Origin: Desulfurella amilsii
GTDB lineage: Bacteria > Campylobacterota_A > Desulfurellia > Desulfurellales > Desulfurellaceae
NCBI RefSeq assembly: GCF_002119425.1
Contig: NZ_MDSU01000001.1
Location: 208,065 to 272,064, forward strand
Reading direction: 5' to 3'
DNA length: 64,000 bases
Positions within the stretch are counted from its first letter, which is position 1, and the number at the start of each line of letters is the position of its first letter. Below are positions 48,004-57,262 of the stretch, piece after piece. Made by a program: the position numbers and the translations under genes. The notes beneath the pieces were generated by a model. It worked only from the letters and a program-made list of their open reading frames with translations, searched no databases and had not been told where the DNA came from.

Positions 48004-51000
48004 AGAATATGGTAAAAAAGATATACGAGATATGCTAGAAGATCAATTTGTTTTAGAGAAGTTTAAGAAATTTGTAAATATATTAGAGGGTTTTGATGGA
48101 TCAAAAGAGTTTTCTATTCCAGCACAATATATACCTGATAGCTTTAGAAGCTATGTAAATGATTATAAACGCATAGGTCAATACGAAACAGACAAAAAAG
48201 ATGAGATTATTGATGTGTTAGTTGTGACTCTAAAAAATGAGATTACGCTTGAGCGCGCAAGATCAGCTCAAAGAAATTTTATCAGGCGGTATTTAAATGG
48301 TGGCAGAGGCAACCAACTAAGGGATGCGGCACTTGTGGCTTTTATAGCTAAAGGCAGCGACAACTGGAGATTTTCATTTGTCAAAATGCAGTATAGTTTT
48401 GATGAGCGTGGAAAAATTAAAGATGATTCAACACCTGCCAAAAGGTACTCTTTTATCGTTGGAAAAAATGAGAGCAGTCACACAGCACAGTCTCGGTTTT
48501 TGCCGCTAATTTTAGAAAAAAAACCTTCGTTAGCTCAAATAGAAGAGGCATTTAATGTAGAGCGTGTAACTGATGAGTTTTTTAACAGTTACAAAGCATT
48601 ATTTATAAAAACTGTAGATGAAATAGAAAATATTATAAAAATTAATCAATCAATAAAAAATGAGTTTACCAGCAAAAACATTAGCAAAGTTGATTTTGCA
48701 AAGAAGCTATTAGGTCAGATTGTTTTTCTTTATTTTTTGCAAAAAAAAGGCTGGCTTGGAGTAGAAAAAGATAAATCATGGGGATCAGGAAGCAGGGATT
48801 TTTTGAGAAACCTTTTTGAAAAAGCCAAAACTGAAAATAAGAATTTTTTTAGTGATTATTTAGAATACCTTTTCTACGATGCGCTAAACAACGAGCGTTC
48901 TCATCAGACAGATCCTTCTTATCACGAATATTTAGGTTATAGGATACCTTTTTTAAACGGTGGTTTGTTTGAACCATATAGGGATTATGATTGGAAAAAT
49001 ATTAATTTATTAATACCAATACCAAATGAATTATTCTCAAATCAAGACAAAGACGGCATATTGGACGTCTTTGACCTATTTAACTTTACTGTGAAAGAAG
49101 ATGAACCCCTTGAAAAAGAAGTGGCCGTAGACCCAGAGCTGTTAGGTAAGATTTATGAAAATCTTAATGCCATAAGAGAAGATAACTTTGAAGAATACAA
49201 AAAGGCCGTTAAAAGTGATGAAAGCAGGTTTAACAAAAAGTATGGAGTTTATTATACGCCAAGAGAAATAGTGCATTTTATGGCTCAAAATGTTTTAGTT
49301 GAGTATTTATTTGAAAATCTAAAAGATAAATCGCAAGATTTAGAAAGCTTAAAAGAAGATTTGGAAAATTTTATTTTTCATTCTGATAAATTTAAAGAAA
49401 ATGATATAAAAGCCTTAGAAAACCAAGACAAAATTGAAAAAGGTGAGCAAAAAAGCTCAAAGTATAATCCAAAAATCTCAACTTTTATACAAGAAAATGC
49501 TAGTATAATAGATAATCTTTTGGAAAATGTAAAAATAGTAGATCCAGCTGTAGGATCAGGTGCTTTTCCTATAGGACTTATGCACGAAATTGTTAAAGCA
49601 AGAGAATTTTTACTCGATTTATACCTCAAAGATTCAAAAAAAACAGCTTATGATTTCAAAAGCCACTGTATACAAAATAGCCTTTATGGTGTGGATATAG
49701 ACAGCGGTGCAATAGAAATTACAAGGCTTAGATTTTGGCTATCGCTTGTGGTAGACGAAGAAGACTTAAACTCAATAAAGCCACTGCCAAACTTAGATTA
49801 TAAGCTTGTAGCAGGTGATTCTCTTGGCCAAATAAATGTGGATTTATTTAGAGATTTTGACCGTTTAGAGAAGTTAACAGATGATTATCATAATGTAACC
49901 AATTTTGAGCAAAAAAAACATTTAAAACAAGAAATAGACAAAGAAATTTATGAGCTTACTGGAGGCCAAAAAGAGTTTGATTATTATGTGTATTTTTCAA
50001 AGATTATGCGAAATGGGGGTTTTGACATTGTAATGGGCAATCCGCCTTATATACAACTTCAAAAAAATCACGGGGAACTTGCAAACCTCTACGAAAGATT
50101 TAAGTATGAAGTATTTAACAGGATGGGCGATATTTATACACTGTTTTATGAAAAAGGTATAAAGATTCTAAAAAATAGCGGCCATTTATGCTTTATTACG
50201 TCTAATAAATGGATGAGAGCAGGTTATGGTGAAAAATTAAGAGGTTTTTTTATAAAATACAACCCAAAAATCCTCGTAGATTTAGGTCCTGGAGTTTTTG
50301 AAAGTGCTACAGTAGATACTAATATACTCTTAATTCAAAACTCAGAAAATAAGAACTTGCTTAAAGCTATAAGTCTAAAAAAAGAAGACAAAGACGATAT
50401 AAGTAAAGCTCTAAATCAGAATGGCTTAATTTTAAGCAAATTAAGTAAAGATGCGTGGTTCATAGGTAATAATGCCGAGCAAAAACTCAAAGAAAAAATA
50501 GAGCACATAGGCAAACCATTGAAAGATTGGGACGTAAACATATACTATGGGATTAAAACCGGTTTAAATGAAGCCCTTATAATTGATAGCAAGAAACGAG
50601 AAGAAATTTTAGCGAATTGCAAAGATGAAGAAGAAAGAAAACGCACCGAAGCAATTATTAAACCCATACTGCGTGGCAGAGACATTAAACGTTACCATTA
50701 CGAATGGGCAGGGCTGTGGGTGATAGGGACATTCCCTGCTTTACATCTTAATATTGATGAATATCCTGCAATTAAAGAATATTTCATCAGCTACTTTGAT
50801 ATTCGACAATTAGAACAATCAGGAAAGAAATACCCTGAATTAGGATTTGACGCACGTAAGAAAACAGGCAACAATTGGTTTGAAACACAAGACCAAATAG
50901 CTTATTATCCTGAGTTTGAGAAAGAAAAGCTGGTGTGGCAGGAGTTAGCACAAGGGGCTCAATTTGCTTATGATACAAATGGAGAATTTTTTATTTCAAA

Positions 51001-51349
51001 TACTGGATATATGCTAACCGGGAATAGATTAAAATATGTTCTTGGATATTTCAATTCAAAATTAAATGAAGTTATTTATGATAAATGGTATTGTACTAAA
51101 TTAGGTTCAACAGGAATACGTTGGTTGAATCAACACATATTAGAAATCCCCATTCCTCCCACCACTCACTCCAACGAGCCAATAGTAAAGCAAATAGAAT
51201 CGTTAGTTGATACAATTTTAGACGCCAAAAAGCAAAACCCACCCTCAGACACAAGCCACCTGGAGCGTCAAATAGACCAATTGGTTTATCAGCTTTATAA
51301 CTTAACAGAAGAAGAGATCAAAATAACGGGAGGAATACCTAATGGATAA
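47996..51349 (+). CDS. Eco57I-type adenine methyltransferase with target-recognition domain
   Basis: A 1117-aa protein. The N-terminal 200 residues carry blocks such as ERARSAQRNFIRRYL, WRFSFVKMQYSF and AKRYSFIVG, seen in large restriction methylases. YGVYYTPREIVHFMAQ precedes the SAM motif VDPAVGSGAFPIG (near residue 520). NPPYIQ (near 685) is the N6-adenine catalytic motif. The last 300 residues resemble a TaqI-type target-recognition domain (IIKPILRGRDIKRYHYEWAG, TGIRWLNQHILEIPIPP). I see no clear PD-(D/E)xK nuclease inside it, so cleavage may rely on the PLD-helicase. Codon use changes in the recognition domain. Confidence 0.87.
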   Translation: MSEEYGKKDIRDMLEDQFVLEKFKKFVNILEGFDGSKEFSIPAQYIPDSFRSYVNDYKRIGQYETDKKDEIIDVLVVTLKNEITLERARSAQRNFIRRYLNGGRGNQLRDAALVAFIAKGSDNWRFSFVKMQYSFDERGKIKDDSTPAKRYSFIVGKNESSHTAQSRFLPLILEKKPSLAQIEEAFNVERVTDEFFNSYKALFIKTVDEIENIIKINQSIKNEFTSKNISKVDFAKKLLGQIVFLYFLQKKGWLGVEKDKSWGSGSRDFLRNLFEKAKTENKNFFSDYLEYLFYDALNNERSHQTDPSYHEYLGYRIPFLNGGLFEPYRDYDWKNINLLIPIPNELFSNQDKDGILDVFDLFNFTVKEDEPLEKEVAVDPELLGKIYENLNAIREDNFEEYKKAVKSDESRFNKKYGVYYTPREIVHFMAQNVLVEYLFENLKDKSQDLESLKEDLENFIFHSDKFKENDIKALENQDKIEKGEQKSSKYNPKISTFIQENASIIDNLLENVKIVDPAVGSGAFPIGLMHEIVKAREFLLDLYLKDSKKTAYDFKSHCIQNSLYGVDIDSGAIEITRLRFWLSLVVDEEDLNSIKPLPNLDYKLVAGDSLGQINVDLFRDFDRLEKLTDDYHNVTNFEQKKHLKQEIDKEIYELTGGQKEFDYYVYFSKIMRNGGFDIVMGNPPYIQLQKNHGELANLYERFKYEVFNRMGDIYTLFYEKGIKILKNSGHLCFITSNKWMRAGYGEKLRGFFIKYNPKILVDLGPGVFESATVDTNILLIQNSENKNLLKAISLKKEDKDDISKALNQNGLILSKLSKDAWFIGNNAEQKLKEKIEHIGKPLKDWDVNIYYGIKTGLNEALIIDSKKREEILANCKDEEERKRTEAIIKPILRGRDIKRYHYEWAGLWVIGTFPALHLNIDEYPAIKEYFISYFDIRQLEQSGKKYPELGFDARKKTGNNWFETQDQIAYYPEFEKEKLVWQELAQGAQFAYDTNGEFFISNTGYMLTGNRLKYVLGYFNSKLNEVIYDKWYCTKLGSTGIRWLNQHILEIPIPPTTHSNEPIVKQIESLVDTILDAKKQNPPSDTSHLERQIDQLVYQLYNLTEEEIKITGGIPNG

Positions 51350-51554
51350 AAATGAAGTTGATACAGCCTTTGAAATTTTACTCGAAGAGATTGAAGAAAA
51401 TTTTTGATATAATAAGAAAAGATATAGAAGATGCTGCCAAATTACGTGGTTTTGATAGTACCTATAAAAGTAGCCTGTCCCCTTTTTCCCAGACATACCT
51501 ATTTTAGAATCGCTTATTGAATTAGGTGGAAAAGCAAAAATGAAAGACGTCTAA
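51342..51554 (+). pseudogene. Broken small winged-helix-like gene of the restriction locus
   Basis: An ATG at 51342, 8 nt inside the methyltransferase end with GGGAGG upstream, opens MDKNEVDTAFEILLEEIEENF and stops at 51407. The +1 frame continues with DIIRKDIEDAAKLRGFDST, then runs into the 31-bp repeat (51459-51489). After the repeat the original frame resumes with IPILESLIELGGKAKMKDV and stops at 51554. From memory, intact genes in this position encode an N-terminal AFEILLEEIE helix and a C-terminal winged helix starting IPIL-ALIELGG. The gene thus seems frameshifted, interrupted and 3'-truncated. Two tiny unrelated ORFs are the alternative. Confidence 0.5.
51459..51489 (+). repeat. 31-bp dispersed repeat, copy 1
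   Basis: The 31 bases starting TACCTATAAAAGTAGCCTG match 53338-53368 exactly and in the same orientation. The inner 23 bases recur inverted at 53225-53247. The AGTAGCCTGTCCCC core is of a kind I associate with REP-like sequences near IS200-type (RAYT) transposases, but no transposase is in the window. Confidence 0.85.
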
Positions 51555-53179
51555 AAGCTTGTAAATAATAGAATGGGTTTATTATTCGATAAGCAATAAA
51601 TTTTATCAAAACAGTTATCTTTCTGATTATTTAGTGAGTTTCTTATTTGATTTACAATTTCTTTATAAAAATTTTTGTCTAAATTTTCATGTACATGTAA
51701 GTTTAAGGCAGTTCTACTTATTATTGATGGATTAAGGTAAAGCCATAGTTCATCCAACTTTAAATTTTGCTTTGTTTTATTATAATCTTTACACTTTAAT
51801 ATTTTCTCGTTAATTTTATCTTTCAATTGTTCAATCAACTGGTACGGACCGTTTGTGGGATCGATAAATGGTAGATTAAACTTGTCGTCATTAGTTCTTT
51901 CTCTAAATTCTTCCTCTTTTTCATATCTAGTAAGCTCCAAACCTATTTTATAGGCGTTTTCTGTTTCTAATATAAAATCAGGCTGTTCAAACTTTGATAT
52001 TTTCGATGTTTTTAATTTGTACCTATCGTTTTCAAAGGAAAGAATAAAATAATACAGATAAATTGTTTCATCTATTATTCTTTTTTCTTCTTGTTTTAAC
52101 AAAATAACACCAGGCAAGAGTTTATTTAAATAATCAGCAGATGCAAAAGATGCAAAAACAAAACGATAACTCTCTGTTTTATTTTTATTTAGCCAATTAG
52201 ACATTTCACTAAAATGAAAGGAATTATTAATAATCTTAAGGAGTTCTTTGGTTTTTTCTTGTAAGTTTAAAGTTATGTTTTTCAGTATTTTTTCTCTAAA
52301 AAAATTTTTTTCTTCATCACATGCTTTTCCTTCAAATGAATGGACTAACTGCAGAAAATTATATATAAAATGATTTGCAAAAGGATTATCTTTATCTAAA
52401 GATTCACCTTCGAAACCACCTTTTGCAATGTTATCAATAAGTTCAAAATTTATAAAAGTTGTTTCGTTAAAAAAGCTAAAATACGGGTTTTCTTTCCATT
52501 CCCAAAAGAAATTTCTTTTATCTTTCCAATCAATTTTTTTAGAACCTATCAACGTTTCAGTAATAATCCAGGTAGCTAAAAATTTTTCCTCCTCTGTTTT
52601 ATTTGTGAAATTATCCCTTGCTTTTGATATTATTTTTTCAATACAGGTACTAGTATTTATTTCTTGAACTGATAAAATAAACAAGTATATTAAAAACAAA
52701 AATTTTTCACTTGCAAGGCTATCTACATGCCTACTTAAATTGCATAAGTTACGCACGTCCTTTTGTCTCTTTTCGTCTGGTAATTTTTCTATATATTGCA
52801 ATTCTCCCATATAATTAAACAATTTAAAAAGATTATTTTCATTGCCTTCTTGAATTTTTTCAAAAGTTGCAAAAAGTTCAGCAAACAATTGATCTATCCA
52901 TTCTAAAGGATATTTTTCACATAAAAGTTTTAGTATTCCTTTTACTGAGTTATCAAACCCAGGATAACTAACCAGATAATTACTTGGCGACTCTTGGTAG
53001 TTACCGTTACTTTTCCAGCCCTCCCGATATTTCCAATATTCTTTATCACAATAATCAATTATCTTAATAAAATCGTTTATATTGTCTGTTATGCTATTTT
53101 TGTCTGATTTTAATATATTGTGTTTTACCTCCATATAATGGCTTCGGCACCTTAAATTGTCTTCAAGCATTTTTGACAT
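51551..53179 (-). CDS. Unrecognised 542-aa protein with PD-(D/E)xK-like core
   Basis: I do not recognise the family. The first 380 residues are mostly charged and helical with no membrane segments. Near the C-terminus QPDFIL (Asp 401) and KIGLELTRYE (Glu 415), then KDKINEKILKCKDY and DELWLYLNP, follow the strand order of PD-(D/E)xK nucleases. The usual Lys of ExK is Thr here, so activity is uncertain. A GGAGGTG site precedes the ATG. It lies head-to-head against the restriction locus, in place of the missing end of the broken winged-helix gene, and is bracketed by copies of the 31-bp repeat. A restriction or abortive-infection effector is the best guess. Confidence 0.6.
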   Translation of the reverse strand: MSKMLEDNLRCRSHYMEVKHNILKSDKNSITDNINDFIKIIDYCDKEYWKYREGWKSNGNYQESPSNYLVSYPGFDNSVKGILKLLCEKYPLEWIDQLFAELFATFEKIQEGNENNLFKLFNYMGELQYIEKLPDEKRQKDVRNLCNLSRHVDSLASEKFLFLIYLFILSVQEINTSTCIEKIISKARDNFTNKTEEEKFLATWIITETLIGSKKIDWKDKRNFFWEWKENPYFSFFNETTFINFELIDNIAKGGFEGESLDKDNPFANHFIYNFLQLVHSFEGKACDEEKNFFREKILKNITLNLQEKTKELLKIINNSFHFSEMSNWLNKNKTESYRFVFASFASADYLNKLLPGVILLKQEEKRIIDETIYLYYFILSFENDRYKLKTSKISKFEQPDFILETENAYKIGLELTRYEKEEEFRERTNDDKFNLPFIDPTNGPYQLIEQLKDKINEKILKCKDYNKTKQNLKLDELWLYLNPSIISRTALNLHVHENLDKNFYKEIVNQIRNSLNNQKDNCFDKIYCLSNNKPILLFTSF

Positions 53180-53240
53180 TATTCACCTCCAATTTACAAG
53201 GGGTCTAGTGTTACTACATTAAAAGGAAAAAGGGGACAGG

Positions 53241-53333
53241 CTACTTTATTCTATCTTCTATTTCTTTTTTGGTCTTCCATTTCGCTTTATGGTTGATTCC
53301 AAGCCAAATACTTTTTTGATTCTTGCTTGCCAT
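53241..53333 (-). CDS. 30-aa ORF within the repeat element
   Basis: ATG at 53333 opens MASKNQKSIWLGINHKAKWK and ten more residues, and stops at a TAG inside the inverted arm. It is lysine-rich and has no Shine-Dalgarno I can point to. It may be a real micro-protein, the remnant of a longer gene, or chance. Confidence 0.25.
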   Translation of the reverse strand: MASKNQKSIWLGINHKAKWKTKKEIEDRIK

Positions 53334-53337
53334 TTTT

Positions 53338-53368
53338 TACCTATAAAAGTAGCCTGTCCCCTTTTTCC
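53338..53368 (+). repeat. 31-bp dispersed repeat, copy 2
   Basis: Identical over 31 bases to 51459-51489. The two copies bracket the PD-(D/E)xK-like gene as direct repeats 1.88 kb apart. Confidence 0.85.
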
Positions 53369-53743
<375 letters not shown>

Positions 53744-53755
53744 CTTTTGCTCATT

Positions 53756-53784
53756 AAATTATGAAATTTATTGCAATGTGTCAA
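53756..53784 (-). promoter_or_regulatory. Sigma70 promoter of tRNA-Pro
   Basis: Minus strand: TTGACA (53784-53779), 17-nt spacer, TAATTT (53761-53756). The TGA in the -35 box is the stop codon of cobS (53783-53781). Confidence 0.65.
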
Positions 53785-54524
53785 GACAAATATTTACCAA
53801 AGAAAATACTGGCTAAAAGCATCAAAAGCTCATTAGCTTCAATTAGAAACCCATACATATCACCATTTAAGCCGCCAAACTTTTTTGTTAATAAATAACC
53901 TAAAAACATACTAAAAAAAACACTTAAACCCAAAAATATAACGGCCAAATTATAAACAAACGTGCAAAGTATTATCATTAGTAAGCTTGCGATAGCTAAG
54001 TGATAAATTTTTAGCTCTTTTTTTGCGTTTTCAGCCATACCGTGGGAAATATAAGGAAAAAATTTTATAGAAAAAATTACACTGTAGCGGGACGATGCGG
54101 CAATTAAAATAAAAAAAAGCATATGATTTAGGTACGCAAAAGCACTAAGTTTTGTGATTAAAAACAATGTGCCAAAAATTACAGAAAATGCCCCCAAATG
54201 TGGATCTTTTAAAACGCTTAAAACTTTTTCTCTCGGTGCTTTTAAAAAAATTGCATCAAGACTATCGAATAGACCGTCTAAATGAAGTGCCCCATAAGAT
54301 AGTGTATAAAACCCAAATAGCAAAATTTTTATTAACACTTGCGGGCTTTGATTTTGAAATAGTAAGTTTATGCAATAAATAATTGATCCTAATATAAACC
54401 CCACAATACCATAGCTTACACACGAAAACCCCATATAGCCTTCTTTAAAAGTGTGAGTTCTAAAAATAGGTATAGCAGTTAGCATATTCCAGGCTATAGC
54501 AAAACCGACTAAAAGTTTTTTCAT
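53781..54524 (-). CDS. cobS: Cobalamin-5'-phosphate synthase CobS
   Basis: A 247-aa membrane enzyme joining adenosyl-GDP-cobinamide and alpha-ribazole in the last step of cobalamin assembly. [11 protein letters not shown] near the start and [17 protein letters not shown] near residue 85 (metal-binding Asp residues) are diagnostic. [19 protein letters not shown] closes the protein. The start at 54524 forms an ATGA overlap with the cobU stop; the open frame upstream from 54554 belongs to cobU. Confidence 0.93.
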   Translation of the reverse strand: MKKLLVGFAIAWNMLTAIPIFRTHTFKEGYMGFSCVSYGIVGFILGSIIYCINLLFQNQSPQVLIKILLFGFYTLSYGALHLDGLFDSLDAIFLKAPREKVLSVLKDPHLGAFSVIFGTLFLITKLSAFAYLNHMLFFILIAASSRYSVIFSIKFFPYISHGMAENAKKELKIYHLAIASLLMIILCTFVYNLAVIFLGLSVFFSMFLGYLLTKKFGGLNGDMYGFLIEANELLMLLASIFFGKYLS

Positions 54525-55009
54525 TTTACTTTTAAGCTTAGACCCGCTGTGCAAAAGTACACTTCATCGCTGTTTTTTGCTACGATTTGTGATACCAGGC
54601 CATTGTAGTGGGCAAATTTTCTTGCAAGTTCATTTGCTGGTATAACACCTGCGCCTACTTCATTTATAACAAAAATCGAGTTTTCTATTTGTGATATTTT
54701 TTCTGCTTCAGTCAATATTTCATCTTCTTTGCTATTAAGAAGCATATTGCTAACCCAAAAACTTAAACAGTCAACAAGCTTGTATGCTTCTATGGGTTTT
54801 ATTGTTCTATAGATCTCAAGGGGTTCTTCTATTGTAATAAATCTATTTTGGCGGTCTTTTTTGTGAATCTCAATTTTCTTTTTCATTTCTTCATCTGTTG
54901 GTATACCTGTTGCAATAAAATACGGCTTTTTTGAAGCTAATTTTAGTGTATATTCCAAAGCCAAACGTGATTTACCGCTTTTGTTGGCTCCAATAAACAA
55001 CGCCTTCAT
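54521..55009 (-). CDS. cobU: Adenosylcobinamide kinase/guanylyltransferase CobU
   Basis: A 162-aa bifunctional enzyme that phosphorylates adenosylcobinamide and then transfers GMP. The P-loop is FIGANKSGKSRLALEY. VDCLSFWVSNMLL and FVINEVGAGVIPANELAR are the other family blocks, the latter including the Glu used in nucleotide binding. It overlaps cbiB and cobS by 4 nt each. Confidence 0.93.
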   Translation of the reverse strand: MKALFIGANKSGKSRLALEYTLKLASKKPYFIATGIPTDEEMKKKIEIHKKDRQNRFITIEEPLEIYRTIKPIEAYKLVDCLSFWVSNMLLNSKEDEILTEAEKISQIENSIFVINEVGAGVIPANELARKFAHYNGLVSQIVAKNSDEVYFCTAGLSLKVK

Positions 55010-55935
55010 TTAATCAAAAGCCTCCAATTTTCCAAAATAAAAGAAATCAAGATCACCAAAAAAATAGCTATGTCGATTTTTGTTTTTTGGTTTAGCGCGT
55101 AGAATACATCGCTTTTATCCAGTGTGCATTTGTTATAGCCCAACGTAGGCTTAAATACTGTTTTGCCAAAATAAACGCTTGGGCCCCCAAGGCATATTTC
55201 CAGTGAATACGCAAAAGCCCCAATAGGGTAGACTGCATTAAAGCTTGGATAGTGCCTTGCGAGAGAATTTATATGTTTTATATATTTTAACTTATTATTT
55301 AAGAGCAAAACCAATATAGCTGTTAGTCTTGCGGGTATGAAATTTAACACATCATCAAGGCGCGCGCTTATTTTACCAAACTTTTCATAGCGAGAGTTTC
55401 TATAGCCTACCATAGAATCAAGCGTATTAACAGCTTTGTAAACCACAATACCCCAAATGCCAAATAAAAGTAAATAAAACAGCGGCGCAATGACTGCATC
55501 ATTTAAATTTTCTGCATATGTTTCGATACAGGCTTTGTATACATCTGAGTCGCTCAAGCGATCGACATCTCTAGTTACTAAGTACTTTAATTTCTGTTTT
55601 GGATTTTCTGATAGTACGACATTTTTTACTTCATTGTACAAAAGCCTATTTGCTAACAAAACACTTGCAAAGATAACCTCAAATATAAGCCAATAAGGTG
55701 CAGGCAATAATAATTTTATTAAAACTACAACGACTACAGATACGATAATAGTTAAAACAGACAAGATAAATCCCGCAAAAACACTATCCTTATAAAAATG
55801 ATTTTCAAAAAATCTAATGTATTTGCCTAATAAGTAAACAGGGTGAAACTTAAATTTAATAGAGCCAAATATGTTTTCTAAAACAAACGCACACAGCGCT
55901 AAGGCACTATAGGAGTTTAAAAAGTTTATCCACAT
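55006..55935 (-). CDS. cbiB: Adenosylcobinamide-phosphate synthase CbiB
   Basis: A 309-aa polytopic membrane protein that attaches the aminopropanol arm to adenosylcobyric acid. FHPVYLLGKYIRFFE, ETYAENLNDAVIAPLFY and NTLDSMVGYRNSRYEKFGK are the diagnostic blocks. The ATG overlaps the end of cbiP by 29 nt and no clear ribosome site is seen, so the exact start is not certain. Named CobD in some bacteria, which clashes with the decarboxylase below. Confidence 0.92.
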   Translation of the reverse strand: MWINFLNSYSALALCAFVLENIFGSIKFKFHPVYLLGKYIRFFENHFYKDSVFAGFILSVLTIIVSVVVVVLIKLLLPAPYWLIFEVIFASVLLANRLLYNEVKNVVLSENPKQKLKYLVTRDVDRLSDSDVYKACIETYAENLNDAVIAPLFYLLLFGIWGIVVYKAVNTLDSMVGYRNSRYEKFGKISARLDDVLNFIPARLTAILVLLLNNKLKYIKHINSLARHYPSFNAVYPIGAFAYSLEICLGGPSVYFGKTVFKPTLGYNKCTLDKSDVFYALNQKTKIDIAIFLVILISFILENWRLLIK

Positions 55936-57262
55936 AAAAGTTCATTTTAGCGTTTTCTACAAATTGCGCAAGGTGCTTCTTGTAGGCTTTTTTGTAGTTG
56001 TAGGGGGAGTATTGTGGGTTAATTTTTTTTAGCAGGCATGTTCTTAAATCATCGTTGTATAAAGCTTCGTGCACAAATGTGCCAAAAATATTTTCATCTT
56101 CAAAATAAAGTTTATCTGTTTTGCCGTAGTGCATCTCAAAACCATTTACTTCAAAACTTCCAATTTTATATTTAGAGCGTTTTAGTATTTTGTTTGGCTC
56201 AAATCTAACATTGCCTTTTATTAAACCTAAGCCTTTTGTGTGTTTTATGTCTGACTCTATACTGTCATAAATGTTTTCAAACAGCATCTGGTACCCGCCA
56301 CATAAGGCAATAATTTTTGTCTTTTTCAAAATTTTGTAGTCTTGCTTTTTGATAAGCAATAAATCTAAAACTGTTTGTCTTGAGCCAGGTAACACTACAA
56401 CATCAAATAAATCTGCTTGATTTAAATTATTAAAAAAAGAAACCTCTACATTTCTATCTAAAATTAACGGTTCAATATCATAGTAGTTACTCATATATCT
56501 AAAATTATACACGCCGGCTTTTATAATGGGTTTTTTGTGCTGGATATAGTTATTTGTATTTAAATTATCTTCAAAACCTACATTGAGCTCTAAATAAGGC
56601 AACACACCAAAAATAGGTATATTAAACTCTTTTTCTATTATTTTTATGCCATCATTAAACAATTTTATATCGCCTCTAAATTTATTTATGATGACACCAG
56701 AAATCTCTAATCCAATTTTTTTTAACAATTCTTTTGTGCCAAATATACTTGCAAAAACACCACCACGCTCAATATCTGCAACAAATACAATTTTAGGTTT
56801 AAAGTTTAGCGCAATAAAAGTATTTGCTAAATCTCTATCCAAAAAATTCAACTCTGTTGGGCTTCCTGCGCCTTCTGATACAACTATGCCCTCTTGTTTT
56901 AATCTAATGTAACTATTCTCAACCGTTTTTTTAAATGTATCAATTGTATTGTAGTATTCGATTGGTGATAATTCGCCAAAAAAATTGCCGTTTTCTATAA
57001 TATGCAAATGAGAATTTTTGCCAGATTTTATTAATAAAGGGTTCAAATAGCGGCTTGTTTTTAGATTAACTGATTTAGCCTGAAAGTACTGAGCAAAGGC
57101 AATTTCTGTATTGTCATCGGCTACGGTTGAGTTGTTTGAGAAATTTTGTGCTTTAAAGGGTAGGGCATTTATATTGTGCTGTTTTAAAATATTTAGCAAA
57201 AGCATTGTAATTGTAGATTTTCCTGCACTTGATGATGAGCCAAATACTGCAATATCGTTCAT
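55907..57262 (-). CDS. cbiP: Adenosylcobyric acid synthase (glutamine-hydrolysing)
   Basis: A 451-aa CobQ/CbiP enzyme amidating four side chains of the corrin ring. The N-terminal dethiobiotin-synthetase-like domain has GSSSSAGKSTITMLLLNIL and FKAQNFSNNSTVADDNTEIA. The C-terminal triad amidotransferase domain carries the Cys in KIIALCGGYQMLFE and GTFVHEALYNDD. It is slightly shorter than the usual 480 to 500 residues. It overlaps the decarboxylase gene by 4 nt. Confidence 0.93.
   Translation of the reverse strand: MNDIAVFGSSSSAGKSTITMLLLNILKQHNINALPFKAQNFSNNSTVADDNTEIAFAQYFQAKSVNLKTSRYLNPLLIKSGKNSHLHIIENGNFFGELSPIEYYNTIDTFKKTVENSYIRLKQEGIVVSEGAGSPTELNFLDRDLANTFIALNFKPKIVFVADIERGGVFASIFGTKELLKKIGLEISGVIINKFRGDIKLFNDGIKIIEKEFNIPIFGVLPYLELNVGFEDNLNTNNYIQHKKPIIKAGVYNFRYMSNYYDIEPLILDRNVEVSFFNNLNQADLFDVVVLPGSRQTVLDLLLIKKQDYKILKKTKIIALCGGYQMLFENIYDSIESDIKHTKGLGLIKGNVRFEPNKILKRSKYKIGSFEVNGFEMHYGKTDKLYFEDENIFGTFVHEALYNDDLRTCLLKKINPQYSPYNYKKAYKKHLAQFVENAKMNFYVDKLFKLL

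Larger units (their letters stand above)
53225..53368. mobile_element. 144-bp MITE/REP-like element with 23-bp inverted ends
   Basis: Perfect inverted arms at 53225-53247 and 53346-53368 (23 bp, 24 with the next base) surround a 98-bp core. The core holds a complete 30-codon minus-strand reading frame whose TAG stop is supplied by one arm. The right arm is part of the 31-bp repeat copy at 53338-53368. It looks like a non-autonomous element mobilised by an absent IS200-like or RAYT transposase. Confidence 0.65.

Noticed and set aside
47996..48620. N-terminal PD-(D/E)xK nuclease in the methyltransferase
   Set aside because: A type IIG-like nuclease was considered, but I could not place a convincing D...ExK set in the first 200 residues.
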